Assembly (NCBI RefSeq): GCF_014647255.1
Contig: NZ_BMOV01000004.1
Coordinates: 1 to 64,000, forward strand
From: Iodidimonas muriae
GTDB lineage: Bacteria; Pseudomonadota; Alphaproteobacteria; Sphingomonadales; Rhodothalassiaceae
DNA length: 64,000 nt
Direction: 5' to 3'
Part shown: piece after piece, positions 42,708-51,495 of the stretch
How positions within the stretch are numbered: the stretch's first letter is position 1
Layout: each line of letters opens with the position of its first letter
Made by a program: the position numbers and the translations under genes
The notes under the pieces: generated by a model
Database searches by the model: none
What the model was told of the DNA's origin: nothing
What the model saw: only the letters and a program-made list of their open reading frames with translations

Positions 42708-42737
42708 AAGGGCCGCACGCAATTGCGGGCGACCCTT
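42708..42737 (-). terminator. strong terminator of the Ton operon
   Basis: Two 15-base arms (42708-42722 and 42723-42737) pair at 13 positions; the centre is CAATTG. On the minus strand the hairpin is followed by TTTTTTAT. It lies 24 bases past the TPR gene stop, so it ends the seven-gene minus-strand operon. Confidence 0.85.
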
Positions 42738-42761
42738 CAAAGGCACAGAGATGTGGGGCGC

Positions 42762-44099
42762 TTACTGCCCGCCACCTCCGTAATATTCCGTAAGCTGGGC
42801 ACGGCGTTCTTGTTCTTTGCCGGTATAGTCGATCCACTGAGAAGCGGCTTTTTTCGTTTCTTCAAACTTGGCAGCCTGACGGAAGGTTTTCTTCGCGTCT
42901 TCCAGCTTGCCGGTATTGAAGTAAGCCATCCCGATCATCAGATGCGCATAGCCGGGCTTGTCCAAATCATCGGAGTCAACGGCTTTTTGAAGGGGATCAA
43001 TCGCTTCTTTCCAGCGTTCCTGTTCGGCATACACCTGCCCCAAACGCATCCAGATATCACCATTGTCCTCATCTTTGGCGGCAAGACGCAAGGGTTCTTC
43101 AGCTTTCCGCATTTCCTGAGCATTCAGATAGGCTTGGCCCAGCAATTCGTAATTTTCGCCATCCTTCTCGATGATGCCATCCTTCATGCCCTTTTCAATA
43201 ACCCAGGCGGATTTGATCGGGACATTATGATAAAGATAAAGCTGCGCGAGATTGATCAATTGGCTTTCTTTATCCAGATAGCCTTGGCGATAGGCCACTT
43301 CCATGGTGGCGAATTGCTTGTCTTCCTGACCTAACTCGGAATAAACCGCCGCCAGTTGGCGCCAATATTCCGGCTTTTCGAAATTGACCGTTAGAAATTC
43401 GAGAACATCACGGACTTTTTCAAAATTTCCCAGCTCGAAATAAGCCAGACGCAGCATCAGGTACCAGTTTTCTTTTGGCTCATCCCCACGGGCGCGGCCA
43501 AGCTCGATGGCCTTTAAAATATTGGGGACAATATTTGCATAGTCCTCCATCCCGTAATAAGCCTGCGCTAGGAAATAATAAGCCGTCGGGCCGGGAGCTT
43601 CCTGAGTCTCCATCCACCGTTTCATATAGGTGATCGAGTTCTCATATTGCTCATCGACCAGATAGAGCTGAGCCAATGCATTCAGGCTGGCAATCTGCAA
43701 GCTATCAGGAACCCGCTCCAGCTTGAGAATCTTTTCATATTCCGCAATGGCCTCTTTGTACCGTTCTTCCTCGATATAAACCGAGCTGGCGAGGATTTGG
43801 TACACGATAGCGGTTTCATAGTCGTTGATCTTGTCTTCCAAGAGACCGTTCAGATCTTTGACCGCGTCCGCTTTTTCACCTTTTTCAAGCTTTTCCTGAG
43901 CCTTGGCGATTTTCTCATACACATTGGCACGAAGGCTATCTACCTTCTTGCTGCTGCGCTTTGGCTTTTCATCACTTTGTGCCTGAGCGGAGCGGATATC
44001 CAAAAGGGAGAACCCGCCCGGTACACCAGGGGCCGCTACAGAAACGACCGCCAGTGCTGCTATTAGCGACAGGCCCATTTTTGTCTGTTTTGTTTTCAT
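42762..44099 (-). CDS. periplasmic TPR protein of a Ton-type system
   Basis: A 445-residue protein with a signal peptide (about residues 1-40, ending SAQAQ) and about eight to nine tetratricopeptide repeats, e.g. AIAEYEKILKLERVPDSLQIA, ALAQLYLVDEQYENSITYMK and YAHLMIGMAYFNTGKLEDAKK in part. TPR proteins of this size close the TonB2-type operons of Vibrio and Shewanella, where they are needed for efficient Ton function. It is the last gene before the terminator, 43 bases after tonB. It should act in the periplasm as a scaffold between the Ton complex and its partners. Confidence 0.85.
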   Translation of the reverse strand: MKTKQTKMGLSLIAALAVVSVAAPGVPGGFSLLDIRSAQAQSDEKPKRSSKKVDSLRANVYEKIAKAQEKLEKGEKADAVKDLNGLLEDKINDYETAIVYQILASSVYIEEERYKEAIAEYEKILKLERVPDSLQIASLNALAQLYLVDEQYENSITYMKRWMETQEAPGPTAYYFLAQAYYGMEDYANIVPNILKAIELGRARGDEPKENWYLMLRLAYFELGNFEKVRDVLEFLTVNFEKPEYWRQLAAVYSELGQEDKQFATMEVAYRQGYLDKESQLINLAQLYLYHNVPIKSAWVIEKGMKDGIIEKDGENYELLGQAYLNAQEMRKAEEPLRLAAKDEDNGDIWMRLGQVYAEQERWKEAIDPLQKAVDSDDLDKPGYAHLMIGMAYFNTGKLEDAKKTFRQAAKFEETKKAASQWIDYTGKEQERRAQLTEYYGGGGQ

Positions 44100-44142
44100 G
44101 CCTTGAAACCTCCCAATGGTTTAAGCGAGGGGATCGGCCGGC

Positions 44143-44763
44143 TTAACGCCGACGTCCACCGTCTTCGAGGTTGAAGCTGAACATATATTGGACACCGTCC
44201 ACCGCAATGGGCTCACCGTTTACAACCTTGGGTTTATATTTGAATTTATATGCAGCCTGCTCGGCGGCGCGCTCAAAATAACCGCGCGGGTCCGCTTCGA
44301 TGATCCGCACATCTTCAACCGTGCCTTGGGGGGTCACCGTCAGTTCGACGATCACATAACCCTCAATCCCGCGTTCAGCTGCCCGGCGGGGATATTGCGG
44401 CTGAATACGCACCAAGGGCAGATAATCGCCATCGGTGGGCGCGCCAAGGCCAACACCAACGCCTTCAATCCCTGTATTCAGGCTCAACTGGCCGAAATTC
44501 AGCCCCTGAGATGCATTATCGGCACTGGCATTGGGAATGTCGAGATCTGGCGGAGGGGCGTCTGGCGGCACAGGCTTTTGTACTTTGCGCTCTTCAACCT
44601 TGGCTTCCTGTGGGCGATCCACGCGTATCGTATCAAGGAAGCGGACGCTCTGGACATCGCTCAATTCCACTTTGTCACTGACGACAAGTGCCTGCATGAC
44701 GTAGAAGAGGGCGAAGGTTACACCTGTTGCGACCAACAAGGCCGTTACATAGCGAGCAACCAT
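44143..44763 (-). CDS. tonB: energy transducer TonB
   Basis: A 206-residue TonB. A single N-terminal membrane helix (about residues 4-26) is followed by a Pro-rich spacer (KPVPPDAPPPDLDIP) and a C-terminal domain with YPRRAAERGIEGYVIVELTV, RIIEADPRGYFERAA and FKYKPKVVNG, ending YMFSFNLEDG. It transmits proton-motive force from ExbBD to outer-membrane receptors. The start at 44763 has AAGGAG upstream; an in-frame start at 44793 would lie inside exbD. The start falls two bases below the exbD stop. No TonB-dependent receptor gene is in the window. Confidence 0.93.
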   Translation of the reverse strand: MVARYVTALLVATGVTFALFYVMQALVVSDKVELSDVQSVRFLDTIRVDRPQEAKVEERKVQKPVPPDAPPPDLDIPNASADNASQGLNFGQLSLNTGIEGVGVGLGAPTDGDYLPLVRIQPQYPRRAAERGIEGYVIVELTVTPQGTVEDVRIIEADPRGYFERAAEQAAYKFKYKPKVVNGEPIAVDGVQYMFSFNLEDGGRRR

Positions 44764-44764
44764 T

Positions 44765-45163
44765 TTATTTCTCCTTGGTGGATACGGCCACACTGGGAAC
44801 GCCTGAGTCGTTCACGGCTTCTGTCACCGCGATCATCAGACCGGCTTTCGAGCGGGCGTCCGCTTGCACCACAACAGTCCCTTGCGGGTTTTCTGCGTGC
44901 AACTTCTCTATATTTGTGCGCAGTGACTTCAAATCAACCTGCTTGCGGTTGATCCAGATCTCATCCGTTTCGGTGATGGCGATCAGGATGCTGGCACGGT
45001 CTTTCTTTTCGGCTGTCACTGCCGGCGGTTTATTAATCTCAACGCCCGCTTCCTTGATGAAAGTGGCCGTCACGATGAAGAAGATGAGCATGATGAACAC
45101 GATGTCGAGCATCGGCGTCATGTTGATTTCGGCATCTTCTTCTGTCTGAGCGTGATCTCTCAT
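44765..45163 (-). CDS. exbD: ExbD biopolymer transport protein (second copy)
   Basis: A 132-residue ExbD/TolR protein with a short cytoplasmic N-terminus, one membrane helix (about residues 15-36, INMTPMLDIVFIMLIFF) containing the proton-carrying Asp, and a periplasmic domain. It is a close paralogue of the ExbD encoded 73 bases upstream. Both carry the same N-terminal and helix motif but diverge in the periplasmic part. Two ExbDs in one operon occur in TonB2-type systems. Confidence 0.93.
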   Translation of the reverse strand: MRDHAQTEEDAEINMTPMLDIVFIMLIFFIVTATFIKEAGVEINKPPAVTAEKKDRASILIAITETDEIWINRKQVDLKSLRTNIEKLHAENPQGTVVVQADARSKAGLMIAVTEAVNDSGVPSVAVSTKEK

Positions 45164-45235
45164 GATTGGCTCTGCCTATGCCCGGAAATTGGATCAAACG
45201 GGGTATCTGCCTTGGGAGCAGACACCCCAATCGGT

Positions 45236-45640
45236 TTATTGGCGTCCTTCCGCGATCGACACATTGTAAACACCGGCCTGTCGTGCTTGGTCGTAAATTT
45301 CCACAACAATGCCCGCAAAGGCATCTTCGGCTGGTTGGATCACAACGACGCCTTCGGGGTTTTCCGCATGCAGACGTTCCACATTGGCGCGGACGGAGGC
45401 GATGTCGACGGGTCGCAGATTGACGAAGATCCGGTTTGAACTATCAACCTGAATCAAGATGTTTTTCTTATCATCATCTTTTTTCTGCTGTTCGTTTGGC
45501 GGCGGCTTGTTCACATCAAGCCCGGATTCCTTCACGAACGATGCAGTGACGATGAAGAAGATCAGCATAATGAACACGATGTCGAGCATCGGTGTCATGT
45601 TGATCTCTGCTTCTTCTTCCGCTTTTGAAAACTTGCGCAT
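45236..45640 (-). CDS. exbD: ExbD biopolymer transport protein (first copy)
   Basis: A 134-residue ExbD/TolR protein. The N-terminus MRKFSKAEEEAEINMTPML leads into the membrane helix with the conserved Asp, and a Lys/Asp-rich stretch (QQKKDDDKKN) precedes the periplasmic domain. It forms the proton channel with the ExbB/TolQ protein encoded upstream (gap 86 bases). The paralogue downstream differs mainly in the periplasmic half, so the two may work as a hetero-dimer. Confidence 0.93.
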   Translation of the reverse strand: MRKFSKAEEEAEINMTPMLDIVFIMLIFFIVTASFVKESGLDVNKPPPNEQQKKDDDKKNILIQVDSSNRIFVNLRPVDIASVRANVERLHAENPEGVVVIQPAEDAFAGIVVEIYDQARQAGVYNVSIAEGRQ

Positions 45641-45726
45641 CGGTTCTCTCGGTTGCTGAGAGGGACTTTCCTAGGGGCCGCTGCGCCAAAAGCGCAACGG
45701 CATACCTTGTTGGGTCCGCTCGTTCC

Positions 45727-46254
45727 TCAGTGGTCCATTGTCAGCGTGTCTTCCAGCCTCTCGCTCTCGCGCTTTGCTTTGCGCTCGATCCAGGTGCTCA
45801 TGAACACGCCCGACAAAGCGGCGACCATGCCTGCCATGGTGGGGATGGTGGCTTTCGACACCCCGTCCGCCATGGCGCGGGCATTACCGCTTCCCAGAAC
45901 CGCCATCACATCAAACACACTGACCATGCCGGTCACAGTACCCAACAGGCCCACGAGCGGGCAGGTGGCCACCAGGGTTTTGATGAGGTCCACATTGGTA
46001 TTGAGATTCTGGGACACCTCGGAGATCATCGCTGTCCGCACCTTGTGAGCGTACCACGAACGGCGTTCGTCGCGCGACTCCCAAGCTGCCAATGCACGAC
46101 GGACGTCGGCCTTGGCACTGGCAGTGAAATACCAGATACGTTCGATGATCAGGACCCACATGAAGAAGGTGACGGCGAGGACGCCGTAAAGCACGACGCC
46201 GCCCTTCTCCATGAAGATCAGGATTGCGGTATATGCGTCAAGAAGCGACTGCAC
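45727..46254 (-). CDS. exbB: MotA/TolQ/ExbB proton channel protein (short)
   Basis: A 175-residue ExbB/TolQ protein with three membrane helices (about residues 15-37, 90-110 and 125-150). The typical core VATCPLVGLLGTVTGMVSVFDVMA with the conserved Thr and Gly residues is present. It pairs with ExbD to use the proton gradient. Its start overlaps the end of the longer paralogue by 17 bases, so the two are translationally linked. Confidence 0.92.
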   Translation of the reverse strand: MQSLLDAYTAILIFMEKGGVVLYGVLAVTFFMWVLIIERIWYFTASAKADVRRALAAWESRDERRSWYAHKVRTAMISEVSQNLNTNVDLIKTLVATCPLVGLLGTVTGMVSVFDVMAVLGSGNARAMADGVSKATIPTMAGMVAALSGVFMSTWIERKAKRESERLEDTLTMDH

Positions 46255-47668
46255 GCCCTTGCTCCTTTTCCGCGTGCACGGCGACGATACCGGCGCTCTG
46301 TTCCTCGAGGATGTGGATCACCCGCTTGCTCATGCCGGCAACGAAGCTGTGCAGCAAAAGCGTCGGGATGGCCACAACAAGACCAATCACGGTCGTCACG
46401 AGGGCTTGCGAAATACCGTTAGCCATGAGCTTGGGATCGCCGGTACCAAACAGGGTGATTGCCTGGAAGGTGGCGATCATGCCGGTCACCGTTCCCAAGA
46501 GACCCAGCAGCGGTGCCACGGCGGAGATCAGCTTGATCACCGTCAGGCCTCGTTCAAGAGACGGCGTTTCACGCAAAATGGCTTCATCCAGTTTGAGCTC
46601 AAGTGTTTCCACGTCGACCGTCGGGTTTTCTTTGTAAACCGTAAGGACGCGACCGAGCGGATTGCTGGCTTTGGGATCGCCCGGAGCCTTGGTCTGGCTG
46701 CGAACTTTGGCTGTGGTGATCGAAAGGGTGATCATTTTCAAGATCGCGATGACCACACCGATGGCACCAAGGCCCAAGGTCACATAACCAACGGCACCCC
46801 CTTGATCCACACGCTCTTGCAGCGTCGGAGACTGGATCAAAAGACCGAGAAGCTGACCGCGCGTCGGGTCAACACCGAAGGCAATGGTATCGCCAGCGGA
46901 TGCATTCACAAGGTCTGCCGTGGAGCCGGTGAAGCGTGCGGAGGGCTGGCGGCCCAGTTCAACCACATTGCCGCTTTCAGGCAGATAATCGTAATATTTG
47001 CCGTCGGAGACGAGATTGAAATTGCCGACGCGAACCAGTTCGACATTTTTCTTTTCGCCATCAGCCGCAACGATGGAGTGATCAAATTTGGTCACTTCGC
47101 CGGATGCGACCATTTCCAGCATCATTTCCTGCCAGAGAACTTCGATCTCGTCGATGGATGGCAGGGTCGAGGACCGTGATGCCTTGGCAATCAGGTTGTT
47201 GATGCCTTCAAGGCGCTGCTCTTTGCCGTATTCAACGGTGATGAGGGAGCTTTCGATCGTGCCACGGGTGTCGCCAGCAACCTGCTGCAGAACCCCGAAC
47301 ATTTCTTTCAGTTCACCCAAGCGTTCTTGCAAGGTGGCATCAAGCTCACGAATGCTTTGCTCGTTGTCCTGAATGGTTTTTTCAAGGCGTTCAGAGGTTC
47401 TTTCTTCCGAGGCCTGTTCTTGGTTGGCTTCGGTAAGCAAACGATCCTGTTGATCGCGGCGGGCGCGGAATTCCGCTTCACGCTGACGATGTTCGGATGT
47501 TTCCGTTACGCGACCGCGACGTACCTGATCCAGCAGGCTATCGAGATCCGCAGGGCGCATCTGCGACGGCGGCGGTGCGGGTTGTTCCTCAGTCGCATCC
47601 TGAGCAAAAGCTGTGGAGGCGAGCCCACCCATCACAAGCGCAATGGCTGTGGTGAGAAATTTATTCAT
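46238..47668 (-). CDS. long MotA/TolQ/ExbB protein (TtpC-like)
   Basis: A 476-residue protein. A signal peptide (residues 1-22, ending AFAQD) is followed by a long periplasmic domain with coiled-coil character (residues ~40-130, EERTSERLEKTIQDNEQSIRE in part) and, from about residue 290, an ExbB-like three-helix channel domain with AVAPLLGLLGTVTGMIATFQ. Domain order matches TtpC of the TonB2 systems. It should join ExbB/ExbD to the TPR and DUF3450 proteins. Its ATG overlaps the DUF3450 stop by a base. Confidence 0.9.
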   Translation of the reverse strand: MNKFLTTAIALVMGGLASTAFAQDATEEQPAPPPSQMRPADLDSLLDQVRRGRVTETSEHRQREAEFRARRDQQDRLLTEANQEQASEERTSERLEKTIQDNEQSIRELDATLQERLGELKEMFGVLQQVAGDTRGTIESSLITVEYGKEQRLEGINNLIAKASRSSTLPSIDEIEVLWQEMMLEMVASGEVTKFDHSIVAADGEKKNVELVRVGNFNLVSDGKYYDYLPESGNVVELGRQPSARFTGSTADLVNASAGDTIAFGVDPTRGQLLGLLIQSPTLQERVDQGGAVGYVTLGLGAIGVVIAILKMITLSITTAKVRSQTKAPGDPKASNPLGRVLTVYKENPTVDVETLELKLDEAILRETPSLERGLTVIKLISAVAPLLGLLGTVTGMIATFQAITLFGTGDPKLMANGISQALVTTVIGLVVAIPTLLLHSFVAGMSKRVIHILEEQSAGIVAVHAEKEQGRAVAS

Positions 47669-48504
47669 CAGTTTGCCTCCTTAGACTGCTTGGGGCCGGA
47701 AACCGGCAGGAGGTACATTTGCGGGGCTGCTTGCTTTTTCGCAAAGCGCATGGCGGCATCGATGGACCCGCTATATTCTGCGCCCAGAGCTTCCCAAGCT
47801 TTGGTTTCTTGGTTCCAACGGCCCTGAAGCTGGCCATCTAGCGTTTGATAAGCAAGAACCACGCGGCCAATACGGAGGAAGTCGACCTGACGTTCCTGAC
47901 CGTCAATCTCCAGCGCTCCACGATAGGATTCAATGGTGCGGCCAAACTCGTTCTCGATCTGGTAAGCTTCAAGAACGAGACGGAATTTTTCCGATGGGGA
48001 GATATTAGACTGATCCATGAAGTTCCGCAGGTTTTCAACGCGTTGCGTGCGTCGGTCATGCAGGAACGGAACGTCGAGCGCGACGAATTCCTCAAGGCGA
48101 TCAATCATCCGCAGCATCAGCGGGGTGATCTCACGACGGATCGACACCACATCGTTGATGGACTGTTGAAGCTCAGCAAGCTGCTCTTCCTGGTCAGCCA
48201 CAACACGACGTTGCTGGGCATTATATGCCTTCAGGCTTTCGATCTGACGAAGAACGGCCTGAAACTCTCGCAGCAGGCGCTGCGTTTCGGACGCCGTGTC
48301 TTCAATTCTTTCCTGCGAAGCCTGTGCCAGCTTATTCAGCTCGTTGGCTTCTTGAAAAATTTGCTCCAGATCCTGACCAGATTGGATCTGGGGGGGGGAG
48401 CTCTGTGCCGGTGCTGCGGTCTGTGCCTGTACGACACTGGCGCCGCAGGCAAAGGCGACGGCCACCGCCGTCGAGCAAGCGGGCTTTCTCAATCGTGGTT
48501 GCAT
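47668..48504 (-). CDS. DUF3450 periplasmic coiled-coil protein
   Basis: A 278-residue protein with a signal peptide (about residues 1-26, ending VVQAQ), a Pro/Ser/Gln-rich stretch, then a long coiled coil (about 45-130, e.g. QLAELQQSINDVVSIRREI) and a C-terminal domain. It matches DUF3450, which precedes ttpC in Ton2-type operons and is of unknown function. The start at 48504 has GGGAAG five bases before; the open frame extends to 48585 but that part lacks conservation. It is the first gene of the operon, so its promoter lies upstream of 48504. A C9 run lies in the Pro/Ser stretch. Confidence 0.85.
   Translation of the reverse strand: MQPRLRKPACSTAVAVAFACGASVVQAQTAAPAQSSPPQIQSGQDLEQIFQEANELNKLAQASQERIEDTASETQRLLREFQAVLRQIESLKAYNAQQRRVVADQEEQLAELQQSINDVVSIRREITPLMLRMIDRLEEFVALDVPFLHDRRTQRVENLRNFMDQSNISPSEKFRLVLEAYQIENEFGRTIESYRGALEIDGQERQVDFLRIGRVVLAYQTLDGQLQGRWNQETKAWEALGAEYSGSIDAAMRFAKKQAAPQMYLLPVSGPKQSKEAN
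48390..48398. repeat. homopolymer of nine G (nine C in the coding strand)
   Basis: A run of nine G at 48390-48398 falls in the DUF3450 coding region, at about codons 36-39, where it encodes part of SSPPQ. Slippage by one or two bases would truncate the first protein of the Ton operon. Confidence 0.8.
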
Positions 48505-49064
48505 TTTTCTTCCCATAGGACTTGCCACTTTACCGCAGCACCTGCCGCGGCTCGATTCCGGCGTGATATGTTTGCAGTGTATCATATATTAAAACACCAC
48601 CCCATTCAGCCTGAATTCAGGACATTGTTGAGAGATTAGGGAGATCGCGCCGACAGAGGTATCCCTTCTGCCGAACAGCAAAAAACGGTTGAACTTGCGG
48701 GCTTGGTTGCCACACACGACTAAACCATCTCTCCTACGTTGATCGATCTTACCCCTTTTTGGGTATAAAATCGATTTTCAATATCGACCGGGCGACCACA
48801 GTTCCTTGCAGGGAGAGGCTTACGCGCCGATCTTTGTTGAATATTTAACCGTCAACGAAAAGAAACCGCCCAAAAAGCATGGGCAGCTTTCTCCACGCAT
48901 CGTACCTGTTCTGACTCAAAGAACCAGAACAGCGCCACATAATCCAAGAATTTTGCCTAATTCCAAGCAAAAAGTTTCCAAATTATACCTTGCAGGAGAT
49001 GCATAAGTTTATTAACGCGCGCGATTCGCGTGGGGGGGGAGGGGTAAAATAACAGAATCGGAAG
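48505..49064. other. region upstream of the Ton operon
   Basis: About 560 bases without a supported gene. It should hold the Ton operon promoter; a perfect 12-bp palindrome, CCTGAATTCAGG, lies at 48610-48621, and AT-rich sequence with TATGAT follows nearer the gene. A run of eight G is at 49032-49039. The open frame at 48806-49006 has no ribosome site or recognisable product. Confidence 0.5.
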
Positions 49065-49114
49065 GCCGCCCGCAGGGGCGGCAGGGCGCGGATTGGAACG
49101 ATCTTGAATCGTTC
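49065..49114 (-). terminator. two adjacent hairpins after the small gene at 49136
   Basis: GCCGCCC (49065-49071) pairs with GGGCGGC (49076-49082) around GCAG, and GAACGAT (49096-49102) pairs with ATCGTTC (49108-49114) around CTTGA. Both are perfect 7-bp stems just downstream of the small minus-strand gene. T-runs are weak, so termination is plausible but not certain. Confidence 0.5.
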
Positions 49115-49135
49115 GGGCGAGGCAGGCTTTGCGCT

Positions 49136-49306
49136 TTAGCGCGAGGCTGCTTTATGCCCGCTTTGACGTTTCAAAGCTTCCAAAACGCCGTCCCAATGAT
49201 TTTCGCAGCAGGTTCTCTGGGCGGCTTCATAGCCCAAATGACGCAGTAATTCCGCTGCCAATGTGTCGGCATATTGCATTGTCACATGTTTGTGTTGTGT
49301 GGCCAT
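49136..49306 (-). CDS. small protein of unknown function
   Basis: A 56-residue protein that I do not recognise. It has no signal or membrane helix. The core YADTLAAELLRHLGYEAAQRTCCENHWDGVLEALK (partly) looks like a compact two-helix unit with a conserved-looking C-C-x-N-H-W-D stretch. The start at 49306 is supported by GGAAG seven bases upstream; an in-frame ATG lies at 49324. Two hairpins follow the stop. The two adjacent Cys and the His could bind metal, but this is only a suggestion. Confidence 0.6.
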   Translation of the reverse strand: MATQHKHVTMQYADTLAAELLRHLGYEAAQRTCCENHWDGVLEALKRQSGHKAASR

Positions 49307-49534
49307 AATCTGCTTCCAACTCATTCAAAGCGCGTAGAGGCTCGATTTTATTCTCGCGTTATTTGCGCTACGCACTTTTTTATATCGATTCATTGCGACT
49401 CTCGATCGCCTGATTATGCAAGACACGTGTAAAATGACCCTTAACAATCGATACATGTGCTTGCAATAAGCCCAAGTTTTGGCCGAATCATGGTTTGTTT
49501 GTGGTGAGAGGGCCTTCTTATTAAATTTGGTTTT

Positions 49535-51349
49535 TCAATTTGTGATCGGAAAGTGTGGATAAAATTCGGCCCGACCAAGGCCACGCACAGCATTTCCCAC
49601 AAAGATGGCATCGCAGTTTTCCAGATCGCTTGTCTTGAGATGGGCCTCTACCGCTTGCCCTGAAGCCAGCATATGGGCGCGTAAAACGCCGGGGAGGGGG
49701 CCGTCGGATAAGGGCGGCGTGAAAAGCTGCCCTCCTTTTTGCACGAAAAGAGTGCTGCGCGATCCTTCGCATAAGGTCCCATATTCATTGAGGAATAGCA
49801 CTTCATCGGCGGCATGTGCACGCTTGGCAGCGGCCAACGGCGCTTCATACCGCTCCCGGCATGTGGTTTTGTGGCGCGAAAATCTGTGCAGGGACGGCAG
49901 AATGCTATCCGCCAAGACGAGGCGCACCGGTGCGGGCCATGGCTCAAAAGGCGTCGCGGTGACACTGATCTGGCCCGATGCTCCCAAAAGCAGGCGCAGT
50001 CGTTGATCGCCCTCACAGTTGGTTACAGTTTCGTGCAGGGCGGCTTTGAGAGCGGTGTCATCGAACGGAAATCCGAAATGGCGGGCCGATTCCGCCAGTC
50101 GCGCCATATGGCGGCTTAAATAAGGGAACCCTTTTTCTGCTGTCCAAAGCAATGTTTCAATGAGGGCAAAATCGTCCGGCTCGTCTTCTAGAAACCGGGC
50201 CTTCAAAAGACATTCGTCATATTCCGCATCGGTGTTGCTATCGGCAACGATGCCGCTGCCAATGCCAAACCGGAATACCCCCGATGCTTGTTCCACAAGG
50301 GTGCGGATGGCCACATTGAAGCACAGATCACCGGAAGGGGCGGCCCAGCCGATGGCTCCTGTATAGATCCCGCGTGGATGGGGTTCCGTTTGGGCAATTA
50401 GCTCCATGGCGCGGATTTTGGGGGCGCCGGTGATCGAGCCGCACGGCATCAGGGCGCGCACAATATGGCTGAAACGCGCATCTGCACGGCGGGTGGCGGT
50501 GATGGTGGAGGTCATTTGCAATAAGGACGGATAACGCTCCACGTCAAACAATGTGGGTACCGAAACACTGCCCGGTTCGGCGATCCGTGTCAGATCATTG
50601 CGCAACAGATCGACGATCATCAGATTTTCGGCGCGGGACTTTTCATCGCTCGCAAGCCCGTCGGCTTGATCGGCATCCTGCTCTGGTCCCAGACCGCGCT
50701 TTGCGGTGCCCTTCATGGGACGCGCTTCCAGATGGCCATTGGTGCTGCGGACGAACAATTCCGGCGAACAAGACAGAATTTTGCGCTCGCCCGTATCAAT
50801 GAACGCCCCGAATTCTACCGGCTGGCTGCGGCGCAGCCTTTGATAGAGGGCCAGTGGATCGCCTTCGATATCCAGATCAAGGGGGAAAATATGGTTCACC
50901 TGATACACATCGCCGGCGGCCAAGGCCTCATGGATCCGGCCGAGTTGTTGTGCATATCGGGCAGGATCTTCGCCAATGCGGCGTGTGGAGATCCGCGCAC
51001 GGCGCGCGCTGCCCCCCTGTGCTTTTATGAAGGCGGCCTCACATTCGGCTTGATCCATCTGTTGTGGTGGGCCGAACACGCCCAACCAGATCAGGGGTTC
51101 TTCGGGAAGGCTGTGGATGGCCGCTTTTAAACGTGGCTCGAAACAGGCCGCGGCTTCATAGGCAATCCAGCCGGCCAGATACTGTCCGGATGCCAAGGCC
51201 GCGTCAGCACGTTCAAGAGTTGCTGGAACCTCGTCCCATGTCTGGGCGCACAGAACTTTCAGGGGGCTGGAAAACAGCCGGGCCACTGGCGCACCCATGG
51301 GTGCGGTGGGGTTATCAAGGAAAACAAAAGGCGGGTGGCGCAAGGGCAT
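49535..51349 (-). CDS. pabB: fused aminodeoxychorismate synthase component I / aminodeoxychorismate lyase
   Basis: A 604-residue fusion for p-aminobenzoate synthesis. The N-terminal ~390 residues are the PabB chorismate-binding domain (MKGTAKRGLGPEQDADQ in part, SAENLMIVDLLRNDL-type segment, GSITGAPKIRAME and YTGAIGW). The C-terminal ~210 residues are a class IV PLP aminotransferase-fold PabC (FLNEYGTLCEGSRSTLFV, PLSDGPLPGVLRAHML). It converts chorismate to aminodeoxychorismate, given ammonia from a glutaminase, then to p-aminobenzoate for folate. The start at 51349 has GAGGAA upstream; an in-frame ATG is at 51412. No glutaminase gene (pabA) is adjacent. Divergent from the AceE-like gene. Confidence 0.93.
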   Translation of the reverse strand: MPLRHPPFVFLDNPTAPMGAPVARLFSSPLKVLCAQTWDEVPATLERADAALASGQYLAGWIAYEAAACFEPRLKAAIHSLPEEPLIWLGVFGPPQQMDQAECEAAFIKAQGGSARRARISTRRIGEDPARYAQQLGRIHEALAAGDVYQVNHIFPLDLDIEGDPLALYQRLRRSQPVEFGAFIDTGERKILSCSPELFVRSTNGHLEARPMKGTAKRGLGPEQDADQADGLASDEKSRAENLMIVDLLRNDLTRIAEPGSVSVPTLFDVERYPSLLQMTSTITATRRADARFSHIVRALMPCGSITGAPKIRAMELIAQTEPHPRGIYTGAIGWAAPSGDLCFNVAIRTLVEQASGVFRFGIGSGIVADSNTDAEYDECLLKARFLEDEPDDFALIETLLWTAEKGFPYLSRHMARLAESARHFGFPFDDTALKAALHETVTNCEGDQRLRLLLGASGQISVTATPFEPWPAPVRLVLADSILPSLHRFSRHKTTCRERYEAPLAAAKRAHAADEVLFLNEYGTLCEGSRSTLFVQKGGQLFTPPLSDGPLPGVLRAHMLASGQAVEAHLKTSDLENCDAIFVGNAVRGLGRAEFYPHFPITN

Positions 51350-51495
51350 CTGGCGGCATTCCTCAGCGGCGCATGGAGATGGCGCTCTAGTCCGTGGTTT
51401 CTCGTGCGTCAAGGATAGACAAGTGACAAGGCTTGCTTATGATGCCCCTTCCTTCAGCAAGGCCGGATCAACCGGCCGGACATCAAGGGGCAATA

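Noticed and set aside
46211-47179. 322-residue open frame on the plus strand
   Set aside because: Antisense to the TtpC-like gene; no start signal and no family.
48806-49006. 66-residue open frame upstream of the Ton operon
   Set aside because: No good start context and no recognisable protein; AT-rich intergenic DNA.
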